A stretch of 64,000 bases of DNA from Paenibacillus sp. VTT E-133291 (GTDB taxonomy: Bacteria; Bacillota; Bacilli; Paenibacillales; Paenibacillaceae), in assembly GCF_002264395.1 (NCBI RefSeq), contig NZ_NFVA01000002.1, positions 124,001-188,000 of the forward strand, written 5' to 3'. The position numbers and the translations under genes were made by a program. Shown here piece by piece: positions 51,330 to 60,509 of the stretch (position 1 is the first letter of the stretch; each line of letters starts with the position of its first letter). The notes under the pieces were generated by a model that was not told the DNA's origin, made no database searches, and was given only the letters and a program-made list of their open reading frames with translations.

Positions 51330-52748
51330 ATGGCTATTGCAACAACGATGATTGTCAGGCTCGAAATTCGGAAATCGGTTGCTTCTTTTGGTGATGTTGC
51401 TTCAGGAATTGCCACTGCAGGCGGAGATATCGTCGCTATTGACGTGATTCGTGCAGGTAAGGATGTAACAACTCGAGATATAACAATAAACGTGCAAGAT
51501 GCCTCGAATGGAGAAATGATGTCTATACTATCGAAGATGCCAGGAGTCAAAGTAATTAATGTATCAGATCGAACTTTTCTTGCTCATCTTGGCGGAAAAA
51601 TTGAAATCACACCAAAAATGCCTATCAAAAATCGGGAGGATTTATCGCTGGTGTATACTCCGGGAGTTGCCCGAGTGTGTACGGCGATTGCCGAAGATCC
51701 AAACAAAGCCTATTCGTTGACGATGAAGCGGAATACTGTAGCCGTTGTTACAGACGGAACGGCTGTACTTGGACTAGGAGATATCGGACCGGAGGCGGCT
51801 ATGCCTGTTATGGAAGGTAAGGCTATGCTGTTTAAGCAATTGGCGAACATCGATGCTTTTCCACTCTGCTTAAATACTAAAGATTCAGATGAAATCATTA
51901 ATATCGTTAAAGCAGTATCTCCTGGATTTGGGGGTATCAACTTAGAAGATATCAGTTCTCCGCGTTGTTTCGAGATTGAACGTCGGCTTGCCGAAGAGCT
52001 GGATATTCCGGTATTTCATGATGATCAGCACGGTACATCTGTTGTAGTTTTGGCAGGTCTTTTGAATGCGCTTAAAGTAGTAAATAAATCTATCGAAGAT
52101 GTTAGAATTGTCGTTGTGGGTATAGGTGCGGCTGGTGTGTCCATCTGTAATATGCTTCTGGCGGCAGGTGCTCGCAAAATCTACGCGGTAGATCGTGAAG
52201 GTGTTCTTAGAAAAGATCTTCAGTATGATAATCAGGAATGGCGGAAGCTTGCTGATGCAACTAATCCGGAAGGTATTGAAGGTGGACTGACGGAGGTTAT
52301 GCAGGGAGCAGATGTCTTTATTGGGGTGTCGCGTGGCGGGATTCTATCGGTCGATCATCTCAAGAGTATGGCCAGCGATAACATTGTGTTTGCAATGGCT
52401 AATCCGACACCGGAGATTGAACCAGAATTGGCCGAGCCTTTTGTTCGCGTATTAGCGACAGGTAGAAGTGACTATCCGAATCAGATCAACAATGTGCTGT
52501 GTTTTCCGGGGATCTTCCGTGGCGCCCTGGATTGCAGAGCAAAAACAGTGAACCTTGAAATGAAGCTAGCCGCGGCAAAAGCGATTGCTTCAGTCGTTCA
52601 TCCGGATGAGGTTAATGAGCAATACGTAATTCCAAGTATTTTTAACGAAAAAGTGGTAGAGTTAGTGCGTCTGGCAGTGATCCATGCAGCTATTGCAACG
52701 GATGTAGCCCGCCGGATCCCTAAGGATATTGATAAGGATATGGAATAA
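51330..52748 (+). CDS. Malic enzyme with N-terminal ACT domain
   Basis: 472 residues. An ACT-like domain occupies about 1-85 (RLEIRKSVASFGDVASGIATAGG), probably an allosteric site. The catalytic part shows the tyrosine in LVYTPGVARVC, the lysine in VMEGKAMLFKQL, GINLEDISSPRCF, VFHDDQHGTSVV for metal binding, and the NAD(P) loop VVGIGAAGVSI. It oxidatively decarboxylates malate to pyruvate. The ACT extension is found in a subset of Bacillales homologs. AAGAGAGG precedes the ATG; a terminator follows. Confidence 0.93.
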   Translation: MAIATTMIVRLEIRKSVASFGDVASGIATAGGDIVAIDVIRAGKDVTTRDITINVQDASNGEMMSILSKMPGVKVINVSDRTFLAHLGGKIEITPKMPIKNREDLSLVYTPGVARVCTAIAEDPNKAYSLTMKRNTVAVVTDGTAVLGLGDIGPEAAMPVMEGKAMLFKQLANIDAFPLCLNTKDSDEIINIVKAVSPGFGGINLEDISSPRCFEIERRLAEELDIPVFHDDQHGTSVVVLAGLLNALKVVNKSIEDVRIVVVGIGAAGVSICNMLLAAGARKIYAVDREGVLRKDLQYDNQEWRKLADATNPEGIEGGLTEVMQGADVFIGVSRGGILSVDHLKSMASDNIVFAMANPTPEIEPELAEPFVRVLATGRSDYPNQINNVLCFPGIFRGALDCRAKTVNLEMKLAAAKAIASVVHPDEVNEQYVIPSIFNEKVVELVRLAVIHAAIATDVARRIPKDIDKDME

Positions 52749-52761
52749 AAGCGATACTATA

Positions 52762-52801
52762 AATGGACTGCTTTGCTTAGTGAGAGAGCAGTCTATTTTT
52801 T
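52762..52801 (+). terminator. Intrinsic terminator after the malic enzyme
   Basis: GGACTGCT and AGCAGTC pair over 7 bp around a loop of about 16 bases and are followed by TATTTTTT. Confidence 0.75.
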
Positions 52802-52913
52802 ATAGATTGACACATATCTGAGAGGCTGTGGCGTATCATAATTAGGGCTAAAAGTATTTATTCCCATTTTAGTAAAGTGGCTGATATAATTACAATAATG
52901 TATGAGATGTAGA

Positions 52914-52938
52914 AAGGGCATCCAATTGGGTGCCCTTA
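52914..52938. other. Isolated stem-loop upstream of the sensor kinase gene
   Basis: AAGGGCATCC and GGGTGCCCTT pair over 10 bp with one G-U pair and an AATT loop, followed by AAATTTTG. The U tract is weak, so it may be an incomplete terminator, an attenuator for the kinase gene at 53003 or an mRNA-stabilising hairpin. Confidence 0.5.
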
Positions 52939-53002
52939 AATTTTGCCTCTAGAGAGGGTAGTATTTAAAAAAGGGTTAAATTAATATAGAAGTGGTGAAT
53001 TC

Positions 53003-54232
53003 ATGAAAGAGTTTTACAGTCAGGTGAATCGAAAAATCTATTACATTGTAATGTTATTAAACATTACCCTTATGATATCTGGATTAATACTGTCTACAAC
53101 AGAGTTGAATGGAATTAATTTTGGATACATTGTACATTTTTTGTGCGTGATGATTCTATCCATTAGTTTATGGATCTATCCTAAGTATGAGACATATACT
53201 TTTAGAAAGATCATCATTCTTTTTGGATTTGCTTACTTCTATACGCTTTTCTTTTTATATCCACAAACTTGGACCACCTATATTTTGATTTGCCTTATTC
53301 CTGCACTTTCTATTCTATTTTTCGATTTAAAATTGTTCTACTTTTCCTTTATTATAAATGGAATATTGATGGTAATTACTTTTAGTTATGTCATTTTTAT
53401 TGATAAAGGTGAATTATATACTTATTTACATCATGACATTATTGGCAACATTATAAATATAATAGCTGTTCAAGCATTATTATTTTTCATTTTCCATTTA
53501 TCATTTAAACGGATGAAAAAGCAGCAACTGTATTATGAACAATTACAGCAATCCGAGCGGTTAAAGATGGTAGGACAATTAACAGCTGCTGTTGCACATG
53601 AAATTCGAAATCCAATAACCGTGGTTAGAGGTTTTTTGCAATTGTTCAAAGAGGACGATTCATTTGATGGTTCTAAAAAAAGTAAGTTCAACTTAATGAT
53701 TGATGAATTAAACACAGTAGAACAGATTATCTCTCAATTTCTAACCCTATCCAAACCAAATGGAGATCAAAGACTAGAGAAAGTAGATGTGAAGGATGTC
53801 CTTCAAAGTGTTACGGGTCTGCTTCATTCCTATGCCATGTTATCTGATAACCAAATCGATATAAAGGTAGAGGAAGGCTGTTATATTTCCATTAATAAAA
53901 TTGAGTTTAAGCAGTTACTCATTAATATTATAAAAAATGCGCTGGAAGCCTCGGATGTAGGGAAATCAGTCTCCGTCATAGCAAATAGAAATAATAATTT
54001 TATCGAGATCATGATCACCGATGAAGGAAGTGGGATGTCCGAGGCTGAGGTTAAGTCGCTGGGCACACCTTTTTATTCCTTAAAAAGTAATGGAACCGGT
54101 TTAGGGTTAATGATTTGCTTTAATATTGTAGAAAAATATGGCGGGGAAATTTATTATAATAGCTCTAAAGGTAAGGGGACAACCGTTACGATTCGCTTTT
54201 TATCAGAACCGGGAGGGATCTTTAATGATTAG
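53003..54232 (+). CDS. Orphan sensor histidine kinase with multi-span N-terminus
   Basis: 409 residues. Five or six membrane spans (residues 14-168) without a large loop precede a KinB-like kinase core. The H-box is AVAHEIRNPITVV with the histidine near 199, the N-box LINIIKNALEAS near 308, G1 DEGSGMS and G2 GTGLGLMICF near 370. No response regulator is adjacent. This layout fits the sporulation kinases KinB/KinD, which feed Spo0F; that role is inferred. It overlaps the downstream lipoprotein by 8 bases, a KinB-KapB-like arrangement in shape only. Confidence 0.85.
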   Translation: MKEFYSQVNRKIYYIVMLLNITLMISGLILSTTELNGINFGYIVHFLCVMILSISLWIYPKYETYTFRKIIILFGFAYFYTLFFLYPQTWTTYILICLIPALSILFFDLKLFYFSFIINGILMVITFSYVIFIDKGELYTYLHHDIIGNIINIIAVQALLFFIFHLSFKRMKKQQLYYEQLQQSERLKMVGQLTAAVAHEIRNPITVVRGFLQLFKEDDSFDGSKKSKFNLMIDELNTVEQIISQFLTLSKPNGDQRLEKVDVKDVLQSVTGLLHSYAMLSDNQIDIKVEEGCYISINKIEFKQLLINIIKNALEASDVGKSVSVIANRNNNFIEIMITDEGSGMSEAEVKSLGTPFYSLKSNGTGLGLMICFNIVEKYGGEIYYNSSKGKGTTVTIRFLSEPGGIFND

Positions 54233-54671
54233 GAAGCTATCCGCACTGATGCTGTCTGGAATAATCATAGTTCTTCTTGCTGCCTGCAATACAACTACCT
54301 ATAAGCATAATTATACCTTCTCAGGTGAAGGAGACGTTTGGTCGGCAGAATATGTTCAAAAGGCGACTGAGAAGTTCATCGATAAAAAGGGCGTAAGGTC
54401 AGAGTATGAAACCTGGTTTGATTCAACCTTCGAGCTTAAGTATAAAGGTGAACTTACCGATCTTGATAAGATCAGTTCTTTTAAATATAGCTTCAAGGGA
54501 ACATCAGGTGGAGGAAGTAAAACCTTAGAAGATGTTAAGGGAGTAAGAAAAAGTGAGTTGAAGTCCGAAAGAGCTGGAAGCGGGGCGTTTGAACGCGAGG
54601 ACTCGATTATTAGGGTTGTTGTAGAGTGGGATGGGCAGAAGGATGAATTTGAACTGAAGGTTCGTAAATAG
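54225..54671 (+). CDS. Lipoprotein of unknown function paired with the sensor kinase
   Basis: 148 residues from the ATG at 54225, preceded by GGGAGGG inside the end of the kinase gene; an in-frame start at 54138 is not needed. The lipobox VLLAAC gives a lipidated cysteine near 21. The mature part is rich in Lys, Glu and Ser, with NYTFSGEGDVWSAEYVQKATEK. The overlap with the kinase gene suggests joint expression and perhaps a role in the signal the kinase senses. No family is recognised. Confidence 0.8.
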   Translation: MIRKLSALMLSGIIIVLLAACNTTTYKHNYTFSGEGDVWSAEYVQKATEKFIDKKGVRSEYETWFDSTFELKYKGELTDLDKISSFKYSFKGTSGGGSKTLEDVKGVRKSELKSERAGSGAFEREDSIIRVVVEWDGQKDEFELKVRK

Positions 54672-54722
54672 TGGTGCATATATGAAAAATTTCTTGAATT
54701 AAAGAAAGCAGGTTGAACATTC

Positions 54723-55166
54723 ATGGTCGTTATTAAAGAAATAGAAGTGGAGTCTCTTCATGAACTTGGTGATTTATATCAGGAGCTGATGGATCAACCA
54801 TCGGATCATAACAAATTCGAAGAAGTATTTAAAGTGATTAAGGCAGATCATCGATACATATTGTTGGGCGCTTTTGTGGATGGGGAGTTGATGGGGTCTG
54901 TGATGGGGATTCTCTGTCATGACCTAATAGGGGATTGTAAACCGTTTATGGTGATTGAAAATGTGGTCGTTTCCTCGCGGGCTCGTCGTCAAGGTGTTGG
55001 TAAAAAATTGATGATCGCCATTGAAGAAATGGCCCGTGGGAAAGATTGTTTCTATATCATTTTAGTTTCTGGAGAGAAGCGTAAGGAAGCGCATATTTTT
55101 TATGAGTCGTTAGGATATAGAGATGAGAAGGTGGAAGGTTACCGGAAACATCTAAGCTCTCATTAA
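54723..55166 (+). CDS. GNAT-family N-acetyltransferase
   Basis: 147 residues. The acetyl-CoA loop is VSSRARRQGVGKKLMIAIEE (about 82-101) and the C-terminal EAHIFYESLGYRDEKV is the typical strand. Substrate unknown. It lies 14 bases ahead of the DinB gene, so both may be cotranscribed. Confidence 0.88.
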   Translation: MVVIKEIEVESLHELGDLYQELMDQPSDHNKFEEVFKVIKADHRYILLGAFVDGELMGSVMGILCHDLIGDCKPFMVIENVVVSSRARRQGVGKKLMIAIEEMARGKDCFYIILVSGEKRKEAHIFYESLGYRDEKVEGYRKHLSSH

Positions 55167-55180
55167 AAGGAGGTCTTGAT

Positions 55181-55651
55181 TTGCAAACATTCTTTAAATA
55201 TAACTGGATGGTTCGTGAACAATGGTACGAGTGGTGTGAGAGTATTTCTGAGGAAGAGCTACTTGGGGCACGTACGGGTGGCGTAGGCAGCATATTGAAG
55301 ACTCTCTTTCACATTATTGATGTAGAGTGGAGCTGGATTCAAGTATTGCAAGGTAAACCGGATTTTCAGGAGGAATTCGAGCATTACAAGTCTTTGCAGC
55401 AGGTAAGAGAACTGGATGCGAAATTCCGGGCCGATGTAGAACCCTTTGTACTTTCTTGGCATGCGGGCTTGGAGCAAAAAATTTTTGAGGATCACTTGGC
55501 GGATGGCCGGGTCGTGACTGATACTTGGGGTGAAGTGATGCGTCATGTGATCGCTCATGAGATTCATCATGTCGGACAGTTGTCCGTCTGGGCAAGAGAA
55601 ATCGGGAGGGAGCCAATTTCTGCTAATTTGATTGGAAAAGGGCTCCGATGA
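55181..55651 (+). CDS. DinB-family protein
   Basis: 156 residues beginning with TTG, 6 bases after AAAAGGAGGT. A four-helix bundle with metal-binding histidines: FHIIDVEWSWIQ near 50 and HVIAHEIHHVGQL near 130. DinB/YfiT-like proteins include bacillithiol-dependent transferases, which use thiol cofactors in Bacillales. The actual reaction here is unknown. It is convergent with the SgrR-type gene at 55680. Confidence 0.88.
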   Translation: MQTFFKYNWMVREQWYEWCESISEEELLGARTGGVGSILKTLFHIIDVEWSWIQVLQGKPDFQEEFEHYKSLQQVRELDAKFRADVEPFVLSWHAGLEQKIFEDHLADGRVVTDTWGEVMRHVIAHEIHHVGQLSVWAREIGREPISANLIGKGLR

Positions 55652-55679
55652 TTCGGGAATTAAAGGAATATGGCGTATA

Positions 55680-57374
55680 TCATGTAGTGCTGCAGCTGGA
55701 GAGCAGCGGCGGGAACCATACATGTCGAAGATCAACCCAGCCCTGACTATTAAAGCTTACGCCTCGGACAGAGGGGAGATAAGCAGTTTGGGTGGGTTTT
55801 TCATACAAGATGTGTAGATGATGCTCCTCAAGAAGACGGTTCTCGATAATCCTAAAGCTCTCAGATCTAGCTTCAGGATTGGGTTCTCTTGCAATGGTAT
55901 AGAGCCAGCCTTCAATATCTGCACGGGTATGTGGTTCTATATGTTGAGAGAGCGTGAGGTATAAATCAAATAAACGAAGCTGTTCATCCTCATCACGAAA
56001 TAAAGAGAAAACAATCAGGTCAGATTCCAGCCGAACCGGGCCTTTAAACTCTTCTGGAGACACGGAAACAACCGTACAGGGATAACCTTGATGCTCTAGT
56101 TTAGTAGCAATACAATCAGCATCGTTAGCATATTGCGGAATGGTAGTTATTTGCAAAGTGACCTCATGGTCTTCCATCGACTTATGCGATACAGACACTG
56201 AATCATCTTTTAAACAGGATACGATCTTTGCCCGAAGAAGGGGGTCGCTAAGCGGTCCTTTTTTTTGCGTGTTGCAGGTAACAAATTTACGAATGTAGGA
56301 CTCTGAATGAATCCGGCTCCAAGAAGAAGAATTGGTGGATGAAGGATTCTGAATCACATGAAAAGCTGAGCTAGTATCGGAGGAACCAGACTCAGTATCC
56401 CACGGAACATACATTATTTCGACTCGATCTAAATGAGCTCGTCCTTGAAAGTAATAAGGAAAAACCTCCAGTACACAAGTGTCCTCATTCATGTCCACAA
56501 CCTTAAATGGTCCTGTCCCCACCGGTCTACGGCCAAAACTAGGTTCGTCCATGCCTTCTAAATCACGCGGAACAATTGCCGCTCTACTCGTACACAAGAA
56601 AGGGAGAAATAGCTCATTGGGCTGTTTAAGCGTGATTTGAACGGTGGATGGATTTAGCGCGGTAACTTGCTGGATTTCTTTGAAAATATAACTATAGAGT
56701 GTCCGCTTTGAGGTTTGCATCAGCCGTCCCAAGGAATAGACTACATCTTTTGCAGTCAGTACTTTTCCATGATGGAATAACACTTCTTTGCGTAGAAAAA
56801 AAGTCCAAATCGTACGGCTCTCATCCACTTCCCAGGCATGAGCAAGACTTGGTACAATCTTATCCCGCTCTCCGCTGCGTCTCACTAATCCGTCGAAGAC
56901 ATGACTGGAAACAAAGGACTCTGCCAATAGATTCATATGAAGCGGGTCGAAGGTATGTAGCTGCTGGGTGATGGGAAGCCGCAAGGTATCAATCTGTTTG
57001 TCACTACGGATTTCGGAATGATGACCAAAATAGGTCAGCAGCCAACCTTGTAAGGTATCCTGCAGCGAGGAAGAGCTGGCATGGGTTTTGATGCCTTCAA
57101 TGGCTTTGTGAACATCTTTACGGCTGATGGCCTGCATCATAGATTGAAGTGCAATTTCTTCAGAAGGGACAAGGAACTGTAACAAAGAACGACTTCCGCG
57201 CCCACGCTTTGGTATCCATTGCACCCATTCGAGCTGTATCATTTTATTTACAATGTGCATGGCATTACGATGTGTACATCCGAAGGTCAATGCTAGTTCA
57301 TCCATCGTAACTGAGATTTCTGTCGCTCCCCCAAACTGAGAGTGTAGTTTTAAATATTGGCTATGCAGCTTCAT
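55680..57374 (-). CDS. SgrR-type regulator with solute-binding domain
   Basis: 564 residues. The N-terminal 110 residues carry a winged helix-turn-helix of the SgrR_N type (VTMDELALTFGCTHRNAMHIVNKM, WIPKRGRGSRS). From about 130 a family 5 solute-binding domain follows (DTLRLPITQQLHTFDPLHMN, ESFVSSHVFDGLVRR, FLRKEVLFHHGKVLTAKDVVYSLGRLM, RRPVGTGPFKVV). It lacks a signal peptide, so the binding domain works as a cytoplasmic ligand sensor, as in SgrR. The target is unknown; the DUF4173 gene is divergent across 111 bases and may be controlled by it. Confidence 0.9.
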   Translation of the reverse strand: MKLHSQYLKLHSQFGGATEISVTMDELALTFGCTHRNAMHIVNKMIQLEWVQWIPKRGRGSRSLLQFLVPSEEIALQSMMQAISRKDVHKAIEGIKTHASSSSLQDTLQGWLLTYFGHHSEIRSDKQIDTLRLPITQQLHTFDPLHMNLLAESFVSSHVFDGLVRRSGERDKIVPSLAHAWEVDESRTIWTFFLRKEVLFHHGKVLTAKDVVYSLGRLMQTSKRTLYSYIFKEIQQVTALNPSTVQITLKQPNELFLPFLCTSRAAIVPRDLEGMDEPSFGRRPVGTGPFKVVDMNEDTCVLEVFPYYFQGRAHLDRVEIMYVPWDTESGSSDTSSAFHVIQNPSSTNSSSWSRIHSESYIRKFVTCNTQKKGPLSDPLLRAKIVSCLKDDSVSVSHKSMEDHEVTLQITTIPQYANDADCIATKLEHQGYPCTVVSVSPEEFKGPVRLESDLIVFSLFRDEDEQLRLFDLYLTLSQHIEPHTRADIEGWLYTIAREPNPEARSESFRIIENRLLEEHHLHILYEKPTQTAYLPSVRGVSFNSQGWVDLRHVWFPPLLSSCSTT

Positions 57375-57485
57375 GGTTTAGATCCCTTCGTAAAATAGGA
57401 AATTATTAAAAAATTCTTTCTCTTTTTTTTCTTATTTTATCATTTAAAATAAGGATAAGAAAGTAAAAATATGGGGGTGTTTACC

Positions 57486-58997
57486 ATGACCGATGAAACG
57501 GAGCTTAAGCCTAAGCCTAATCTTAATCGATCACTTGCCGCTTTAATTGTTGCCTTCTTTCTGGCGATTGTTCATCAGTTGTTGTTCTATGGAAATTTGC
57601 CGGGTGTTTCTTATCCTATCTTTGTGTGTCTATTTTATGCGTATATGCTTTATTACGCTAAGGCTAAGCTGCGTAAACTCACTAAAATAAGTTACTTCTG
57701 GTTCGGAGCGATTTTCCTACTCTCGTTGACCTATGTGTTATTTCATAATCTATTCTACTTTGGGCTCAACCTTTTAGTAATTCCAGTGCTCATTTTATTA
57801 CATATGACTTATTTACTAAGTGATAAACGCCCCTCTTGGAGTCAGTTCAAAATACTTTGGGATACGCTCGAGCATTTGCTTCCACAGAATTTTCGTCACT
57901 GGGGTACGGTGTTCAAGGACATTAAAAGTAACAGTGATAGTAAGGTGAAGGATGAACGCAAGCAAGTGCTGGGGAAAGTGTTCACAGGACTTGCGATCTC
58001 TTTACCGATATTGCTTGTTGTGATTACCCTGCTGGCCTCGGCCGATGGTGTGTTTCATCATGTGCTCATTTGGCTGCCAAATATGCTGGATCGAATTTCA
58101 TTTGGTGAAATTATTGTGCGGACGCTGTGGATACTGCTGTTGGGTATGGGTTTTTTCGGTTTAGTGTGGGGTTTTGTGGACTCGAAGATCTATGACTGGA
58201 ATGTGCAGCCAAAGGAGTATGGTCCTGCGCTGGCACCTGTCGCCTTTAAGATTGATCCAGTAATTATGACGACAATTCTTATAGCTATTAACACGGTATA
58301 TGTACTGTTCGTAATCGTCCAATTTTCTTACTTGTTTGGAGCTTGGGAAGGGATGGTGCCAGAGGGGAGTTCCTATGCTGATTACGCTCGCAGTGGATTT
58401 TTCGAACTAATGATGGTGACCACGATTAATTTTGTGATTTTATTACTGGCTGTGGGATCGGAAGAAAAGCGGGGCGGGCTGCTCCAAAAAGTCATTAATA
58501 TTCTGCTGTATATCTTGGTCGGCTGTTCCACAGTCATGTTGTATTCCGCTTTTAGTAGATTAACGCTGTATGAAGAGGCGTATGGTTATACTACGATTCG
58601 ATTCCTGGTTCATGCATTTATGATTTTTATGGGATTGCTGTTGATTCTTGCCGCTGTGCGGATAGCCGTTCCACGTTTGCCGCTGGCTAAATGTTATATT
58701 GTGCTAGGTCTGGCCTCTTATGTGGTAATGAACTATATCGGGATGGATGTCATTATTGCTAATAAGAATATGGAGCGTTATGAGGTAAGTGGTAAGCTGG
58801 ACGCAGATTATTTGGTCGGTCTATCACCGGAGGTCATCCCTTCTCTGATTAAGTTCAGCCGGAAGGAAGACGGGATGCTGGATCAATTTTTGAAAAACGA
58901 ATGGTGGAACGGAGCACAACGAGAGCGCAATTGGCAGTCTTTTAATTTTCCAGAATATCGGGCACAGCGCGAGCTGGAGAAATATTTTGCACAGTAA
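57486..58997 (+). CDS. DUF4173 multi-span membrane protein
   Basis: 503 residues from the ATG at 57486, 6 bases after GGGGGTG. Ten or so membrane spans. FGEIIVRTLWILLLGMGFFGLVWGFVD and the later YSAFSRLTLYEEAYGYTTIRFLVHAFMIFMG are the DUF4173 stretches. The last 70 residues are soluble and end FNFPEYRAQRELEKY. Function unknown. It is followed after 24 bases by a single-span protein and may form an operon with it. Confidence 0.85.
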   Translation: MTDETELKPKPNLNRSLAALIVAFFLAIVHQLLFYGNLPGVSYPIFVCLFYAYMLYYAKAKLRKLTKISYFWFGAIFLLSLTYVLFHNLFYFGLNLLVIPVLILLHMTYLLSDKRPSWSQFKILWDTLEHLLPQNFRHWGTVFKDIKSNSDSKVKDERKQVLGKVFTGLAISLPILLVVITLLASADGVFHHVLIWLPNMLDRISFGEIIVRTLWILLLGMGFFGLVWGFVDSKIYDWNVQPKEYGPALAPVAFKIDPVIMTTILIAINTVYVLFVIVQFSYLFGAWEGMVPEGSSYADYARSGFFELMMVTTINFVILLLAVGSEEKRGGLLQKVINILLYILVGCSTVMLYSAFSRLTLYEEAYGYTTIRFLVHAFMIFMGLLLILAAVRIAVPRLPLAKCYIVLGLASYVVMNYIGMDVIIANKNMERYEVSGKLDADYLVGLSPEVIPSLIKFSRKEDGMLDQFLKNEWWNGAQRERNWQSFNFPEYRAQRELEKYFAQ

Positions 58998-59021
58998 AGG
59001 TTAGAAAAAGGTGTGAGGACA

Positions 59022-59546
59022 ATGAGGAAGAAGCCATTTAGTAAAGGTTGGTCATTTATTATCATTTTTATTGTGGTAGGTTTAAGTTATGGGATTTATC
59101 ATATCTATTTATATAATGCACCAAGGCAAAGTCATTACTCTCGTGTATCCAGCAGTAATCTAGAACAGGAGCGACTGGGAGATATTCAGCTGCTTCAGAG
59201 CCTCGAATCACTCAATCAGGTGCCTAAACCACGTGATGACATTGAACGGTATCAATATTATAATTTGGATAACGAGACAACAGTAGCTACTGCGCGTGGT
59301 GATCACCAAATCATTCTAATCAGCGTCTATTCCGATCAGAAGATGAGCACTAGCAGAGGGATTCATGTGGGATCTTCTGCTGATGCTGTGATTGAAGCTT
59401 ACGGCTCTTCTTATTATAAAAGAGGGGAACAAGGGGCTGATATTATCGGGTATGTGGATAAAATCAATTATCGGAGTTTAGAATTTTGGTTACAAGATCA
59501 CAAAGTGAATATGATCCGATATAGTGTGGACTCTGTTGTGATGTGA
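59022..59546 (+). CDS. Single-span extracytoplasmic protein of unknown function
   Basis: 174 residues from the ATG at 59022. A basic start (MRKKPFSKG) and one span (SFIIIFIVVGLSYGIYHIYL) place the rest outside the membrane. The C-terminal half has HVGSSADAVIEAYGSSYYKR and IDKINYRSLEFWLQDHKV-like residues, a pattern seen in small surface proteins that handle calcium or pili assembly, but no family is assigned. It follows DUF4173 closely and ends at a terminator. Confidence 0.7.
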   Translation: MRKKPFSKGWSFIIIFIVVGLSYGIYHIYLYNAPRQSHYSRVSSSNLEQERLGDIQLLQSLESLNQVPKPRDDIERYQYYNLDNETTVATARGDHQIILISVYSDQKMSTSRGIHVGSSADAVIEAYGSSYYKRGEQGADIIGYVDKINYRSLEFWLQDHKVNMIRYSVDSVVM

Positions 59547-59566
59547 GGTGTTTTAGGATATATCTT

Positions 59567-59591
59567 TAAAAAGGACATATGTCCTTTTTTT
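59567..59591 (+). terminator. Intrinsic terminator, perfect palindrome
   Basis: AAAAAGGACATATGTCCTTTTT is a perfect inverted repeat with TT following, ending the DUF4173 operon. Confidence 0.85.
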
Positions 59592-59649
59592 GTGGGGTAT
59601 TCTAAATTACACTTATTTGAGTTTGAGCAAACACTTGAGGGGGCACAAC

Positions 59650-60348
59650 ATGCAGACGATAAATGACCGTGAGGCAGTCCGTGCCTTGGCAGTGAAGAAC
59701 GGTCTGGATGGAATATTTAGTCCGCTAGTAACTTACAAAATGGAATTGAGACGTTATACGGATGAAGAAAAGCTATGTTTGGTTGGAGATCAATTGGATG
59801 GAATGTTCATATTAGTCGAGGGCAAGCTCAAAATTCAGACGCTGCTGCCAAACGGCAAGTCTATGCTGGTGCGGTTTACAAATCCTATATCAGTCATAGG
59901 GGATGTGGAGCTGCTTCATCGCTTTCCTGTTAAGAATCAAGTGGAGTCTGTGGGTGAGAGCTTGATTCTTTTTGCGGGGAGAAGATTACTGCTGAGAGAG
60001 CTTGAGGAAAATACAGCGTTGCTCCGTTTTCTAGTAGGAGAACTTAGTCATAAATTGCATACGCTCGGCCAAGCCTCCGCACTTAACCTGTTGTATCCGG
60101 TGGAGAATCGCTTTGCCAGTTATTTGATGTCTTTATTCGCTGATAAAAACGGAGACCGACGAGTGGAGGAGATTAGAACCTCCAGCCTTATAGAAACAGC
60201 AGAACTGCTTGGTACAAGCTATCGGCATTTGAATCGAATCGTACGTCGTTTTATTGATGAAGGAATTATTACAAGAAATCGAGGACGCTTAAGTGTGCTT
60301 GATGAATCCAAGCTCGCTGAGCTGGCAAATGGAAATTTATACGAATAA
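59650..60348 (+). CDS. Crp/Fnr-family regulator (YeiL-like)
   Basis: 232 residues from the ATG at 59650, preceded by GAGGGGG; the frame extends back to 59590 through the terminator tail. The cNMP-binding-type beta-barrel (about 30-130) shows LVGDQLDGMFILVEGKLKIQTLLPNGKSMLVRF and VIGDVELL. The C-terminal HTH has ETAELLGTSYRHLNRIVRRFIDEGII. No N-terminal Fe-S cysteines are seen, so oxygen sensing as in Fnr is unlikely. It resembles YeiL. Target genes are unknown. Confidence 0.88.
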   Translation: MQTINDREAVRALAVKNGLDGIFSPLVTYKMELRRYTDEEKLCLVGDQLDGMFILVEGKLKIQTLLPNGKSMLVRFTNPISVIGDVELLHRFPVKNQVESVGESLILFAGRRLLLRELEENTALLRFLVGELSHKLHTLGQASALNLLYPVENRFASYLMSLFADKNGDRRVEEIRTSSLIETAELLGTSYRHLNRIVRRFIDEGIITRNRGRLSVLDESKLAELANGNLYE

Positions 60349-60372
60349 AAAAAGATCTCTGAAGACCATTAG

Positions 60373-60405
60373 TTCCTGCCTGGGCCGGAAGTAGGGGTCT
60401 TTTTG
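60373..60405 (+). terminator. Intrinsic terminator after the Crp/Fnr gene
   Basis: AAGACC and GGGTCTT arms with TTCC/GGAA inside, followed by TTTG and a T-rich run. Confidence 0.65.
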
Positions 60406-60509
60406 TTTTTTTTAAGCAAATATTCAGTTCAAATTCAGAGTGCCTTAAGAAAATGATAGTAGGATAAAAGTACCAAGTAGATATACATACATAGAGATGA
60501 GGAAATACG

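Noticed and set aside
55649-55750. Small plus-strand frame of 33 codons after the DinB gene
   Set aside because: It overlaps the end of the convergent SgrR-type gene, has no binding site and ends after a short run.
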